A DNA stretch of 34,477 bases, from contig JAGSYW010000008.1 of the NCBI GenBank assembly GCA_018262475.1, forward strand, positions 1 through 34,477. Direction: 5' to 3'. Below the pieces are notes generated by a model. It ran no database searches, was not told the origin of the DNA, and saw nothing but the letters and a program-made list of their open reading frames with translations. Source of the stretch: Burkholderiaceae bacterium. Lineage in GTDB: Bacteria; Pseudomonadota; Gammaproteobacteria; Burkholderiales; Burkholderiaceae_D. Shown here piece by piece: positions 17,461 to 25,817 of this stretch (its first letter is position 1; each line of letters begins with the position of its first letter). The translations under genes and the position numbers were made by a program.

Positions 17461-19716
17461 ATGCTTCGTACTCCGGCACCATTGTCATCGATTCTCCTGC
17501 TCCGCGCCGCAGCGCTGCTGGTGGTGTCGCTTTCATTGCCTGCATTGGCGCAAGCGCAGACGGCCAAGGTGCGGCGCGACAAGGAAGCGGACAAGCTGGA
17601 GCCAACCACGATTCAGGCCGAGCAGATAACTGGCCGGCCGGATCGTGAAGTGCTGCTTGAGCGCGATGCCGAAATCGTGCGCGGACAATGCCAGCTCAAC
17701 AGCGACAAGGCTATCCTCTATCAGGAAGAGAATGAAGCCGAAGCCGAAGGCAATGTGCGCATGCTGTATTACGGCGATCGGTATGCCGGCGACAAAGCCA
17801 GGCTGAATCTGGATACCGGCGTTGGCTGGATGACAAAACCAGTTTACAAGCTGGTCAAGAACAATGCGCAGGGCAAGGGTGAGCGGGTTGATTTCGAAAG
17901 CCGCGAGAAGGCGACGCTGACGAAGGGCACCTACAGCACCTGCGAAGGTGCGCGGCCGGACTGGTACATGAAGGCGAGCACCCTGAAGATCGACAAGGCG
18001 CAGGATACCGGGCGCGCCAGAAATTCGGTCGTGTATTTCAAGGATGTGCCGATTTTTGCTTCGCCGGAACTGTCGTTTCCGCTGACAGGCGGGCGCAAAT
18101 CCGGATTCCTGCCGCCGACGATGGGAACGACTACCAGCGGTGGTATGGAGCTCAGCCTGCCGTACTATTTCAACATTGCTCCGAACCGCGACTTCACCCT
18201 GACGCCGAAATGGATCACGTTGCGAGGGATGCAGCTGGGCGGCGATGCGCGTTACCTGAGTGAGGATTACGCCGGCGAAACCAAGGTCGAATACCTGATG
18301 AACGACAAGAAAGCCGGTCGTGACCGTTACGCGATTGCATCGACCCATACACAGAGGCTGTCGCCGAACTTGGCGTTTTCATGGAACTACAACAAGGTTT
18401 CGGACGACAATTATTTCTCGGATTTGAGCCAGAATGTTGCCACCGTGACCAACAACCAGTTACCCAGTGCGCAGCGGCTTTTGGGGCGTGAGTTTGCGCT
18501 GAGCTACGCAGCCTCGGACTGGAGTGCGAACGCGCGCGTCACCAATTATCAATTGCTGCAGGACGCGGCGTCGCCGATTACCCGGCCATACGAGCGCATG
18601 CCGCAGCTGACTTACCGCACGTGGCGGCAGGACGTGAATGGCTTCGACTGGTCGGTCGATACCGAGCTGACGCGTTTCTGGCTGCCGTCGTTCGATTTGG
18701 CCGGGCGGCCGAATGGAGACCGGCTGGTGGTCAAGCCGCAAGTTTCCTATCCGGTGATTGGCGCCGGCTATTTCATCAAGCCGAAGCTGTCCATTCATGC
18801 GAGTCGCTACCAGCTTGATTCGGACACCACATCCGGTTCGACTTCGCTGTCGCGCACCGTGCCGACCTTTTCGCTCGACAGCGGCCTGATTTTCGAGCGC
18901 GACACCAAGCTGTTTGGCAATGCGGTCACGCAGACGCTGGAGCCGAGGCTGTTCTACGTTTACACGCCGTACCGCGACCAGAGCCAATTCCCGCTGTTCG
19001 ATACCGCCGAGGCCAGCTTCGGCTTCGCGCAGATTTTCAGCGAAAACCGTTATGTTGGTTCTGATCGCATTGGCGATGCCAACCAGCTGACAGCGGCACT
19101 GGTATCGCGTTTCCTTGATCCTGCTTCCGGCCGGGAACGCTTGCGATTCGCCATTGGCCAGCGTTTCTATTTCAAGGAACAGCGGGTAGTGCTCGATTCC
19201 TCGACCAGCACGGCCAATGACAGCCGTTCCGATTTGTTGCTGGCGGCCAGCGGAAGTTTGTCGAAAACGGTCAGTTTCAATACTGCGCTACAGTACAGCG
19301 AAACCACGCGCCGACTATACAATGCCAACTTTAGCGTTCAATGGCAGCCGGCACCGAAGCATGTGCTAAATGCCGAATACCGCTATCTGCGGGAAAACCA
19401 GCTTGACCAAATAAATCTTTCCGGACAATGGCCGCTGGCTGCTCGGTGGTTCGGCGTTGGCCGCGTCAGCTATTCGTTGCCGGAGCGGCGGCTGCTCGAG
19501 GGCATGGCCGGGGTCGAATACAATGCCGATTGCTGGATTTTGCGCCTGGTGACCCGCCGTCTGGCGACGTCGGCACAGGATGCGAACACTGCGTTTTTCG
19601 TCCAGCTGCAGTTGAACGGTTTGTCGCAAATCGGTTCCAGCCCGCTGAATCTTCTTCGGGGCAGCATCCCGGGCTACCAGCCAGTGCGGCCGAGCAGCGC
19701 GGCGGCAACCAATTGA
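17461..19716 (+). CDS. lptD: LPS-assembly outer membrane protein LptD
   Basis: LptD is the outer-membrane beta-barrel that, with LptE, inserts lipopolysaccharide into the outer leaflet. The 751-residue protein begins with a signal peptide (about 1-32, ending ALAQAQ). An N-terminal OstA/LptA-like jellyroll follows (45-190, with QAEQITGRPDREVLLERDA and EAEAEGNVRM), then a long barrel-forming region. Cysteines at 77, 161 and 691 are present; the E. coli adjacent C-terminal Cys pair is a single Cys here (YNADCWILRL), so disulfide pairing probably differs in detail. The ATG at 17461 lacks a strong Shine-Dalgarno sequence but gives a proper signal peptide. It heads the lptD-surA-pdxA-rsmA run. Confidence 0.96.
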   Translation: MLRTPAPLSSILLLRAAALLVVSLSLPALAQAQTAKVRRDKEADKLEPTTIQAEQITGRPDREVLLERDAEIVRGQCQLNSDKAILYQEENEAEAEGNVRMLYYGDRYAGDKARLNLDTGVGWMTKPVYKLVKNNAQGKGERVDFESREKATLTKGTYSTCEGARPDWYMKASTLKIDKAQDTGRARNSVVYFKDVPIFASPELSFPLTGGRKSGFLPPTMGTTTSGGMELSLPYYFNIAPNRDFTLTPKWITLRGMQLGGDARYLSEDYAGETKVEYLMNDKKAGRDRYAIASTHTQRLSPNLAFSWNYNKVSDDNYFSDLSQNVATVTNNQLPSAQRLLGREFALSYAASDWSANARVTNYQLLQDAASPITRPYERMPQLTYRTWRQDVNGFDWSVDTELTRFWLPSFDLAGRPNGDRLVVKPQVSYPVIGAGYFIKPKLSIHASRYQLDSDTTSGSTSLSRTVPTFSLDSGLIFERDTKLFGNAVTQTLEPRLFYVYTPYRDQSQFPLFDTAEASFGFAQIFSENRYVGSDRIGDANQLTAALVSRFLDPASGRERLRFAIGQRFYFKEQRVVLDSSTSTANDSRSDLLLAASGSLSKTVSFNTALQYSETTRRLYNANFSVQWQPAPKHVLNAEYRYLRENQLDQINLSGQWPLAARWFGVGRVSYSLPERRLLEGMAGVEYNADCWILRLVTRRLATSAQDANTAFFVQLQLNGLSQIGSSPLNLLRGSIPGYQPVRPSSAAATN

Positions 19717-19785
19717 CGCGGTATCCTTTCGCCGGTGCCGCATTTCACAACACGACTTACTGACGACATGAACGGCCAAGACACC

Positions 19786-21159
19786 ATGCATACTTCGAAT
19801 TTCTTTCGTACCCGCGCCCGTCTGGCGGCGCTGCTTCTGGGCGTTGCCATCGGTGCTGGCGTGATGCCTCTTGCTGGCGCGCAGCCTGCGAAGCAGAAGA
19901 AAAATGCGCCGGTGCTGGTTGACGCGATTGTGGCCGTGGTCAACAGCGAAGTCATCACCCGCGGCGAGTTGCAGGATCGGATGAGCAGTGTCGAAAAAAA
20001 CCTGCGTAAGCAGGGAACGGCGCTGCCGCCGAAAAATGTGCTGCGGCGGCAGGTGCTTGAGCGGCTGGTGGTTGAGCGCATCCAGCAGCAGCAGGCGAAA
20101 GAAGCGGGCATTCGGATTGATGACCCGACGCTGGATCGGCTCATTGCCCGCATCGCTGCGGACAACAAGGTGACGCTGCCGCAGATGCGCGCAAAAATTG
20201 AGCAAGATGGCGTGCCATTTTCGCAGTTCCGTGAACAGGTCAGACAGGATGTGATTACGCAGCGCTTGCGCGAAAAGGAAGTTGACAACAAGGTGCAGGT
20301 GGCGGATTCGGAAGTGGAAAACTACCTGAATGCAGTTGGTGCGGCGCAGGGGCAGCAGGAAGTGAACTTGGGTCACATTCTGGTGCGCATTCCGGAAAAT
20401 GCATCGCCTGAGCAGATCGCGCAGCGGCAAAAACGCGCTGAAGACATTATGCAGCAATTGCGCGCCGGCAAGAATTTTGCGCAACTGGCAATCAGCTATT
20501 CTGACAGCGACGAGGCGCTGAAGGGTGGTGAACTCGGGTGGCGCAGCATCGAGCGCTTGCCGCAGGTGTTCGCCGATGCAATTGCCAAACTGAGCACTGG
20601 CGAAGTGTCCGGCATTGTTCGGAGCGCGAACGGTTTCCACATTCTCAAGCTGGTTGGCAAGCGCAGTGTTGGTGGCGCAAGCGTGAGCGAGCCGGCGATT
20701 GCGCCGGTGCAGCAAACCCATGCGCGTCACATCCTGATCAAGGTTAACCAGCTGGTTACGGCCGATGAGGCGAAGCGAAAATTGCACGAGATCAAGCAGC
20801 GCATCGAGAACAAGGCCGGTAAATTTGACGAGCTGGCGCGCAGCTTCTCGAACGATCTGTCCGCCAGCCGCGGCGGCGACCTCGGCTGGATCTATCCGGG
20901 CGATACGGTGCCTGAATTCGAGCGCGCGATGAATGCGCTCAAGCCGGGGCAGCTGAGTGAGCCGATCGAGTCGCCATTCGGCTTCCATCTGATCGAAGTG
21001 CTGGAGCGCAAGGTCGATGACGCGTCGCATGAGCGGAAGAAAATGGCCGTGCGCCAGGCGATTCGCGAGCGCAAGATCGAGGAAGCGATGCAGGACTGGC
21101 TGCGTCAGCTGCGCGATGGCGCTTACGTCGAATACCGTCTGGAAGAAAGCGGCAAATAG
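19786..21159 (+). CDS. surA: Periplasmic chaperone and peptidyl-prolyl isomerase SurA
   Basis: SurA escorts outer-membrane proteins, LptD among them, across the periplasm. The product has a signal peptide (MHTSNFFRTRARLAALLLG..., cleaved near PLAGAQ), a SurA N-terminal chaperone domain (starting DAIVAVVNSEVITRGELQDR) and two parvulin domains, roughly 188-305 (starting NLGHILVRIPENA) and 316-420 (HARHILIKVNQLV to SPFGFHLIEVLERK). A C-terminal helix follows. From 19786 it is 457 residues. An in-frame ATG at 19768 would add six residues, and a GTG at 19735 is also possible. None has a clear Shine-Dalgarno sequence, so the start is uncertain by up to 17 residues. It lies 69 bases after lptD in the usual order. 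Confidence 0.95.
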   Translation: MHTSNFFRTRARLAALLLGVAIGAGVMPLAGAQPAKQKKNAPVLVDAIVAVVNSEVITRGELQDRMSSVEKNLRKQGTALPPKNVLRRQVLERLVVERIQQQQAKEAGIRIDDPTLDRLIARIAADNKVTLPQMRAKIEQDGVPFSQFREQVRQDVITQRLREKEVDNKVQVADSEVENYLNAVGAAQGQQEVNLGHILVRIPENASPEQIAQRQKRAEDIMQQLRAGKNFAQLAISYSDSDEALKGGELGWRSIERLPQVFADAIAKLSTGEVSGIVRSANGFHILKLVGKRSVGGASVSEPAIAPVQQTHARHILIKVNQLVTADEAKRKLHEIKQRIENKAGKFDELARSFSNDLSASRGGDLGWIYPGDTVPEFERAMNALKPGQLSEPIESPFGFHLIEVLERKVDDASHERKKMAVRQAIRERKIEEAMQDWLRQLRDGAYVEYRLEESGK

Positions 21160-21165
21160 CGTTTG

Positions 21166-22221
21166 ATGAAGCCGGCAATTGCAATCACGACCGGCGAACC
21201 GGCCGGAATCGGGCCGGAAATTTCGCTCGCTGCTGCATGGGCGCTGCGCGATGAGATCCGTCCGCTCCTGATTGGTGATTTCATGCTGCTGTCCAAACTT
21301 GCGCCGCAGGTCGATGCCGCCATCCGCTTGCGCCATGTGCCGCAGCCGCATCTCATGTTTGGTGGTGTGCCGGATGCGGTCGACGGCTTGCTGCCGGTGG
21401 TTGATTGTCCGCTGCCAGCGCCGGTGGTTGCCGGGCGGCTGGATGCCCGAAACGGGCGCGCGGTGCTCGATACGCTTGACGTTGCCATTGAGGGCGCGCA
21501 GGGCGGATGGTTCGATGCGATTGTTACTGCGCCGCTGCAAAAAAGCACGATCAACGATGCCGGCATCGCCTTCACCGGCCATACCGAATATCTGGCAGAA
21601 AAAACGAAAACCGCGCAGGTGGTGATGATGCTGATGGATGCCGTATCCGGTGGCGATGCGCTGCCGCTGCGGGTTGCGCTTGCGACTACGCATCTGCCGC
21701 TGAAAGACGTGCCTGCGGCAATCACCATCGATGGGCTGTCGAAAACACTCGACATCATCCAGCACGATTTGCGCACCCGTTTCGGCCTCGAGAATCCACG
21801 TGTTCTGGTCGCCGGGCTGAATCCGCATGCTGGCGAAGGCGGTTATCTCGGGCGCGAGGAAATCGACGTGATTGGCCCGGCGATTGCGGCGGCGCGGCAG
21901 CGCGGCATTGACGCCAGCGGGCCGTACCCGGCGGACACGCTATTCCAGCCGCGGTTGCTGAAAAATGCCGATTGCGTGCTGGCTATGTATCACGATCAGG
22001 GATTGCCGGTGCTGAAATACGTCAGCTTCGGGCATGGCGTGAACGTCACGCTGGGCTTGCCGCTTATTCGCACCTCGGTCGACCATGGCACAGCGCTCGA
22101 CATTGCGGCGCAGGGTGTAGGCCACGCGGAACGCGGCAGCATGATGGCGGCAGTGCGGCTGGCGGCGCAAATGGCGCGGTTGTCGCGCCCATCACGCTAT
22201 GCAACAGGAAGAGACACATGA
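21166..22221 (+). CDS. pdxA: 4-hydroxythreonine-4-phosphate dehydrogenase
   Basis: PdxA oxidises 4-phosphohydroxy-L-threonine with NAD in the DXP-dependent pyridoxal phosphate pathway; the product feeds PdxJ. The 351-residue protein shows [13 protein letters not shown] at the N-terminus, the metal-binding [32 protein letters not shown] and [12 protein letters not shown], all typical of the family. The start is the ATG at 21166, six bases after the surA stop; an in-frame TTG one codon earlier (21163) is unlikely. The stop overlaps the rsmA start (ATGA at 22218-22221). Its place between surA and rsmA is conserved in many gamma- and betaproteobacteria. Confidence 0.96.
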   Translation: MKPAIAITTGEPAGIGPEISLAAAWALRDEIRPLLIGDFMLLSKLAPQVDAAIRLRHVPQPHLMFGGVPDAVDGLLPVVDCPLPAPVVAGRLDARNGRAVLDTLDVAIEGAQGGWFDAIVTAPLQKSTINDAGIAFTGHTEYLAEKTKTAQVVMMLMDAVSGGDALPLRVALATTHLPLKDVPAAITIDGLSKTLDIIQHDLRTRFGLENPRVLVAGLNPHAGEGGYLGREEIDVIGPAIAAARQRGIDASGPYPADTLFQPRLLKNADCVLAMYHDQGLPVLKYVSFGHGVNVTLGLPLIRTSVDHGTALDIAAQGVGHAERGSMMAAVRLAAQMARLSRPSRYATGRDT

Positions 22222-22985
22222 AACACATTCCACGCAAACGATTCGGCCAGAACTTCCTTACTGACCAGACAGTGCTGCACGACATCATCAGCCTGATCGC
22301 GCCCAAGCCTGGCGACGCAATGGTCGAGATCGGCCCCGGGCTGGGGGCGATGACGCGGTTGTTGCTCGAATCGCTGGCGCAGATGCATGTGGTCGAACTG
22401 GATCGCGATCTGGTTACGCGACTGCAAAAAACCTTTTCACCGGATAGGCTGATCATCCATCAGGGCGATGCGCTGACGTTCGATTTTGCGCAGATTCCTA
22501 TTCCGGACGACCAGAAACTGCGCATTGTTGGCAACCTGCCGTACAACATCTCGACTCCGCTGCTGTTTCATCTGGCGCAATTTGCGCCACTGGTGCAGGA
22601 TCAGCACTTCATGCTGCAAAAGGAAGTGGTCGAGCGGATGGTGGCCGAGCCGGGCAGCAAGGCGTATGGCCGGCTGTCGGTGATGCTGCAATGGCGTTAC
22701 CGCATGGGCCTGCTGCTGGTAGTGCCGCCGACCGCGTTCAATCCCCCGCCGCAGGTCGATTCGGCCATCGTGCGGATGATCCCGATCGAGCAGCCGCTCG
22801 CGTGTGATGCGGCCAAACTGGAACAGGTCGTTACCACGGCGTTTTCGCAGCGGCGCAAGGTGCTGCGGAATTGTGTTGCCGGCCTGTTCGCCGAAAACGA
22901 CCTGATTGATGCCGGCGTCGATCCGCAGGTGCGGCCCGAAACCGTGCCGCTGGAGCAGTTCGTCGCCCTGGCGAACCGGCTCTGA
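22218..22985 (+). CDS. rsmA: 16S rRNA dimethyladenosine transferase (KsgA)
   Basis: RsmA/KsgA adds four methyl groups to the two adjacent adenines near the 3' end of 16S rRNA (A1518 and A1519 in E. coli numbering), a late step in small-subunit assembly; its loss gives kasugamycin resistance. The 255-residue protein has the S-adenosylmethionine motif [11 protein letters not shown], the acidic VVELDRDL, the catalytic NLPYNIS and the C-terminal [10 protein letters not shown] segment. The start overlaps pdxA by four bases, with AGGAAGAG just upstream. A palindromic repeat begins 6 bases after its stop and no other terminator is visible, so it is probably the last gene of the lptD run. Confidence 0.97.
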   Translation: MKHIPRKRFGQNFLTDQTVLHDIISLIAPKPGDAMVEIGPGLGAMTRLLLESLAQMHVVELDRDLVTRLQKTFSPDRLIIHQGDALTFDFAQIPIPDDQKLRIVGNLPYNISTPLLFHLAQFAPLVQDQHFMLQKEVVERMVAEPGSKAYGRLSVMLQWRYRMGLLLVVPPTAFNPPPQVDSAIVRMIPIEQPLACDAAKLEQVVTTAFSQRRKVLRNCVAGLFAENDLIDAGVDPQVRPETVPLEQFVALANRL

Positions 22986-22990
22986 CTTCT

Positions 22991-23071
22991 TCAAAATACT
23001 GCCTGGAGTATTGTTGGTGTTCCTCGAAATATATGGCATATAGGCCTGTTTTTGCCGTATACCCCTTCAAA
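22991..23071. repeat. Palindromic intergenic element, copy B (81 bp)
   Basis: The element runs from TCAAAA (22991) to TCAAA (23067-23071). It contains AATAC-TGCCTGGA-GTATT (22995-23012), a central TATATG-G-CATATA palindrome and GTATACCCC (23057-23065). Its layout matches copies A (16242-16326) and C (32970-33051): the paired core at one end, a middle GAAATAT...GGC stretch, and TATACCCC followed by TCAAA at the other. It begins 6 bases after the rsmA stop and leaves about 155 bases before the TonB receptor start. Confidence 0.7.
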
Positions 23072-23227
23072 TCTCTGTTCGTGCCAGCCGAGAGAAGGGA
23101 AATGCGCTGACTGTTGTAAAAAATCATGAAGGCGTTGAATAAACCGGTTTAGTATCGCCTCGGCAGCCTCGGCCGCAGCTTTGCCAACATAACCTTCGGT
23201 GAACAACGGATTCAGGGAGAACAGCGC

Positions 23228-25270
23228 ATGTCAGCCGTGAACGTCGCACTCAAAACACTATGGCCGGGAACGGTGTGGCGAAGACCGGTCGCTTGCGTTG
23301 CCGTATTGCTGGCGCTATGCGGTAGTGCAATGGGGGGTAACAGCGCAAAACGGCTCGACGAACTGACTGCCATGCCGCTTGAGAACCTGCTGAATGTCGA
23401 GGTGCAATCGGCGTCGAAATATACGCAGAACCTCAGCGAGGCGCCATCGGCGGTATCAGTGATTACTTCACATGAAATAAAGACCTTTGGCTGGCGCACG
23501 CTGGGCGAGATTCTGGCTAGCCTGCCCGGCACACATCTGACGAACGATCGTGGCTATACCTATCTCGGTGCACGCGGTTTTTTGCGCAGCGGTGATTACA
23601 GCCCGCGCTTTCTGCTGCTGATCGATGGCCATCGCGTCAACGACCCGCTGTATGACCAGGCAGCGATGGGGCAGGAGTTTATGCTCGATGTCGATTTGAT
23701 AGACCGGGTTGAATATGTGCCTGGTCCGGGGGCGTCAATTTACGGCTCAAACGCTTTCTTTGGCGTGATCAACGTGATCACGAAGCGAGGCAAGGATTTA
23801 AATGGCGCACAGGCTTCGGTCGAAGCGGGCAGCGCCGGCATGCGCAAGGGTCGCGCCAGCGTCGGCCAGCAATGGGACAATGGCGCCGAGTTGCTGTTGT
23901 CCGCAACGAGCTACCGCAAGGATGGGAAGGACTTGTATTTCCCGGAATTCAATTCTCCCGGCAACAACAATGGCATTGCGCGCGGACTCGATTGGGAGCG
24001 GGCGCAAAGCGTGTTTGCGAAAGGTGCTGCCGGGCCATTCACGCTGATGATGGCGTACAACGAGCGCAAGAAAGGCATGCCGACGGCTTCGTATGATCAG
24101 GCATTCAATGACCCGCGTTCGCAAACGGTCGATACCGGTTCATTCATCAACCTCGGTTACCGCACCGCGCTGGCCAGCAAGACTGACCTGACGGCGCAGG
24201 TTTACTACAGCCACTATGGCTTCCGCGGCAATTATGTTGACAGCCAGAGTGGGCTGGATTACGACCGCAGTTCGGCCAACTGGTGGGGGGGGGAGGCGAA
24301 AGTGGTGAACACCGACATCGCCGGACACAAATTGGTCGGCGGTGTCGAATATCAGAATAATGCATCCATCCGGCAACGCAATTACAGCATCAATCCGCTG
24401 ACTGAATCGCTCAATCTGCATGTGAGCAATACGCGCATCGGCATTTATGCGCAGGACGAGTGGACGCTGCGCCCCGACTTGCTGTTGAGCTTGGGGGCGC
24501 GTTACGACCATAACACAGCGCTGGCGGACAAGAACAACCTCAACCCCAGGCTGGGGCTGATTTACAAGCTGACGCCGGCAACCACAGCCAAGCTGCTGTA
24601 TGGCAAATCGTACCGGGTGCCTAACACCTATGAACTGAATTATCAGGATCTGGCAACCGAGGCAACGCAGAAAGCCAACCCCAACCTGAAGCCCGAGCGT
24701 ATCCAGACCAGCGAACTGGTACTCGAACATCAATGGTCGGCTAACCGCCGCCTCCGCCTGTCCGCCTATTACAATCGGGTCAGGGACATGGTGGTGCTGA
24801 CGACCGATCCGGCGGATGGCTTGCTGGTGAACCGGAACATCGGTCGCGCAACGGCGAAAGGGCTTGAAGCCGAGTTGCAGCAGGCGTGGAACGATGGCAC
24901 GCGGCTTCGCACCAGCGTCAGCTGGCAGCGCGCGAAGGATGACGTGACAGGGGAAATCCTGGCGAATGCGCCTAGGCTGCTGGCAAAGTTGAATCTGTCC
25001 ACGCCGTTCTATCAGAATCTGTGGCGCGCCGGCCTTGAAGTGCAGCATGTGGCGTCGAGAACGACGCTGCAGAATAACCGTGTCGGTGGCTACACGCTGG
25101 CAAACCTGACGCTGTCTTCGGCAAAATTGATCAAGGGAGTTGAAGTGTCGGCCAGTCTGTATAACCTGCTGAACCGCCGCTATGCCGATCCGGTCGGGCC
25201 GGAATTCCTGCAGTCGGCCTTGCAGCAGGACGGGCGCAGTTTCAGAGTGAAGCTAACTTGCAATTTTTGA
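23228..25270 (+). CDS. TonB-dependent outer membrane receptor
   Basis: A 680-residue outer-membrane transporter powered by TonB. The signal peptide spans about 1-36 (ending CGSAMGGNS). It is followed by a plug domain (about 50-165, with SEAPSAVSVITSHEIKTFGW, LLLIDGHRVNDPLY and GPGASIYGSNAFFGVINVIT) and a 22-strand type barrel ending in the expected aromatic residue (VKLTCNF). The ATG at 23228 has AGGGAG 9 bases upstream. It is followed after 4 bases by a yfiR-like gene and a GGDEF/EAL gene, an arrangement suggesting that receptor and cyclic-di-GMP signalling are linked. The substrate is unknown; I see no cobalamin riboswitch upstream. A run of nine G residues at 24285-24293 (codons 353-356) could slip and switch the gene off. 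Confidence 0.92.
   Translation: MSAVNVALKTLWPGTVWRRPVACVAVLLALCGSAMGGNSAKRLDELTAMPLENLLNVEVQSASKYTQNLSEAPSAVSVITSHEIKTFGWRTLGEILASLPGTHLTNDRGYTYLGARGFLRSGDYSPRFLLLIDGHRVNDPLYDQAAMGQEFMLDVDLIDRVEYVPGPGASIYGSNAFFGVINVITKRGKDLNGAQASVEAGSAGMRKGRASVGQQWDNGAELLLSATSYRKDGKDLYFPEFNSPGNNNGIARGLDWERAQSVFAKGAAGPFTLMMAYNERKKGMPTASYDQAFNDPRSQTVDTGSFINLGYRTALASKTDLTAQVYYSHYGFRGNYVDSQSGLDYDRSSANWWGGEAKVVNTDIAGHKLVGGVEYQNNASIRQRNYSINPLTESLNLHVSNTRIGIYAQDEWTLRPDLLLSLGARYDHNTALADKNNLNPRLGLIYKLTPATTAKLLYGKSYRVPNTYELNYQDLATEATQKANPNLKPERIQTSELVLEHQWSANRRLRLSAYYNRVRDMVVLTTDPADGLLVNRNIGRATAKGLEAELQQAWNDGTRLRTSVSWQRAKDDVTGEILANAPRLLAKLNLSTPFYQNLWRAGLEVQHVASRTTLQNNRVGGYTLANLTLSSAKLIKGVEVSASLYNLLNRRYADPVGPEFLQSALQQDGRSFRVKLTCNF
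24285..24293 (+). repeat. Nine-G homopolymer tract inside the TonB receptor gene
   Basis: Nine consecutive G residues encode part of the Trp-Trp-Gly-Gly-Glu stretch in the barrel domain. Gain or loss of one G would shift the frame and truncate the receptor at about half its length. Such tracts are known slippage sites in phase-variable surface proteins of other bacteria; here this is inferred from sequence alone. Confidence 0.9.
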
Positions 25271-25274
25271 TTGA

Positions 25275-25817
25275 ATGATGACGAAACAGGCGTTGATACG
25301 AATGTTGAGCCGCGTGCTGATCGTTGCGTGGCTGATGCCGTGTCTGGCGGCGGCGCAGAGCGTGCAGGAAAACACGCTCAAGGCAGCATTCGTGTATAAC
25401 TTTGCGCTGTTTACCGAATGGCCGAAGAATGCATCAAATGGAGCTGATTCATTGGCCGTCTGTTTTAATGCCGAAAGCGAGATGCGCGACGTTCTGAGCG
25501 CGCTCGACGGCAAGCCAGTCAGGAACATGGTTTTGAAAGCGCGCGCGCTGAGTGGGCTCAATCGTGAGGTGGTGAGTTGTAACGTGCTGTTCATCGATCG
25601 GCATGACCGGAATCACTGGCATGCAGTCAGGGAAAAACTGGCGGGTGCCGGTGTGCTGACGGTGACTGATGACGAGGATATAGGTCGTCGCGGTGCGATG
25701 ATCGCGCTGTCATTGAGCGGCAGCAAGATTGTGTTCGACATCGACCAGAGCGCAGCGCGTCAGGCTGGGCTGGTGCTCAGTTCGAAACTGTTGCGGCTGG
25801 CAAGGACAGTGCGATGA
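25275..25817 (+). CDS. YfiR-like periplasmic protein (DUF4154 family)
   Basis: YfiR in Pseudomonas aeruginosa is a periplasmic repressor that binds the sensor region of the diguanylate cyclase YfiN. This 180-residue homologue has a signal peptide (about 1-27, ending CLAAAQS), the family opening ENTLKAAFVYNFALFTEWP, and the central FIDRHDRNHW and TDDEDIGRRGAMIALSL segments. Cys63 and Cys102 are 39 residues apart, matching the spacing I recall for the Cys71-Cys110 disulfide of P. aeruginosa YfiR. The second cysteine pair of that protein is absent. The ATG at 25275 lies 4 bases after the receptor stop, and the gene overlaps the next one by four bases (ATGA), so all three genes form one operon. 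Repression of the downstream GGDEF/EAL protein is inferred. Confidence 0.88.
   Translation: MMTKQALIRMLSRVLIVAWLMPCLAAAQSVQENTLKAAFVYNFALFTEWPKNASNGADSLAVCFNAESEMRDVLSALDGKPVRNMVLKARALSGLNREVVSCNVLFIDRHDRNHWHAVREKLAGAGVLTVTDDEDIGRRGAMIALSLSGSKIVFDIDQSAARQAGLVLSSKLLRLARTVR

Noticed and set aside
19366-21828. An 820-residue open frame on the minus strand opposite surA and pdxA
   Set aside because: It lies antisense to well-supported lptD, surA and pdxA, is rich in Arg, His and Gln as expected of a codon shadow, and has no recognisable domain.
23072-23227. Cobalamin or other riboswitch upstream of the TonB receptor
   Set aside because: TonB receptor leaders often carry a B12 riboswitch, but no B12-box-like conserved block or long structured leader is visible in this 155-base stretch.
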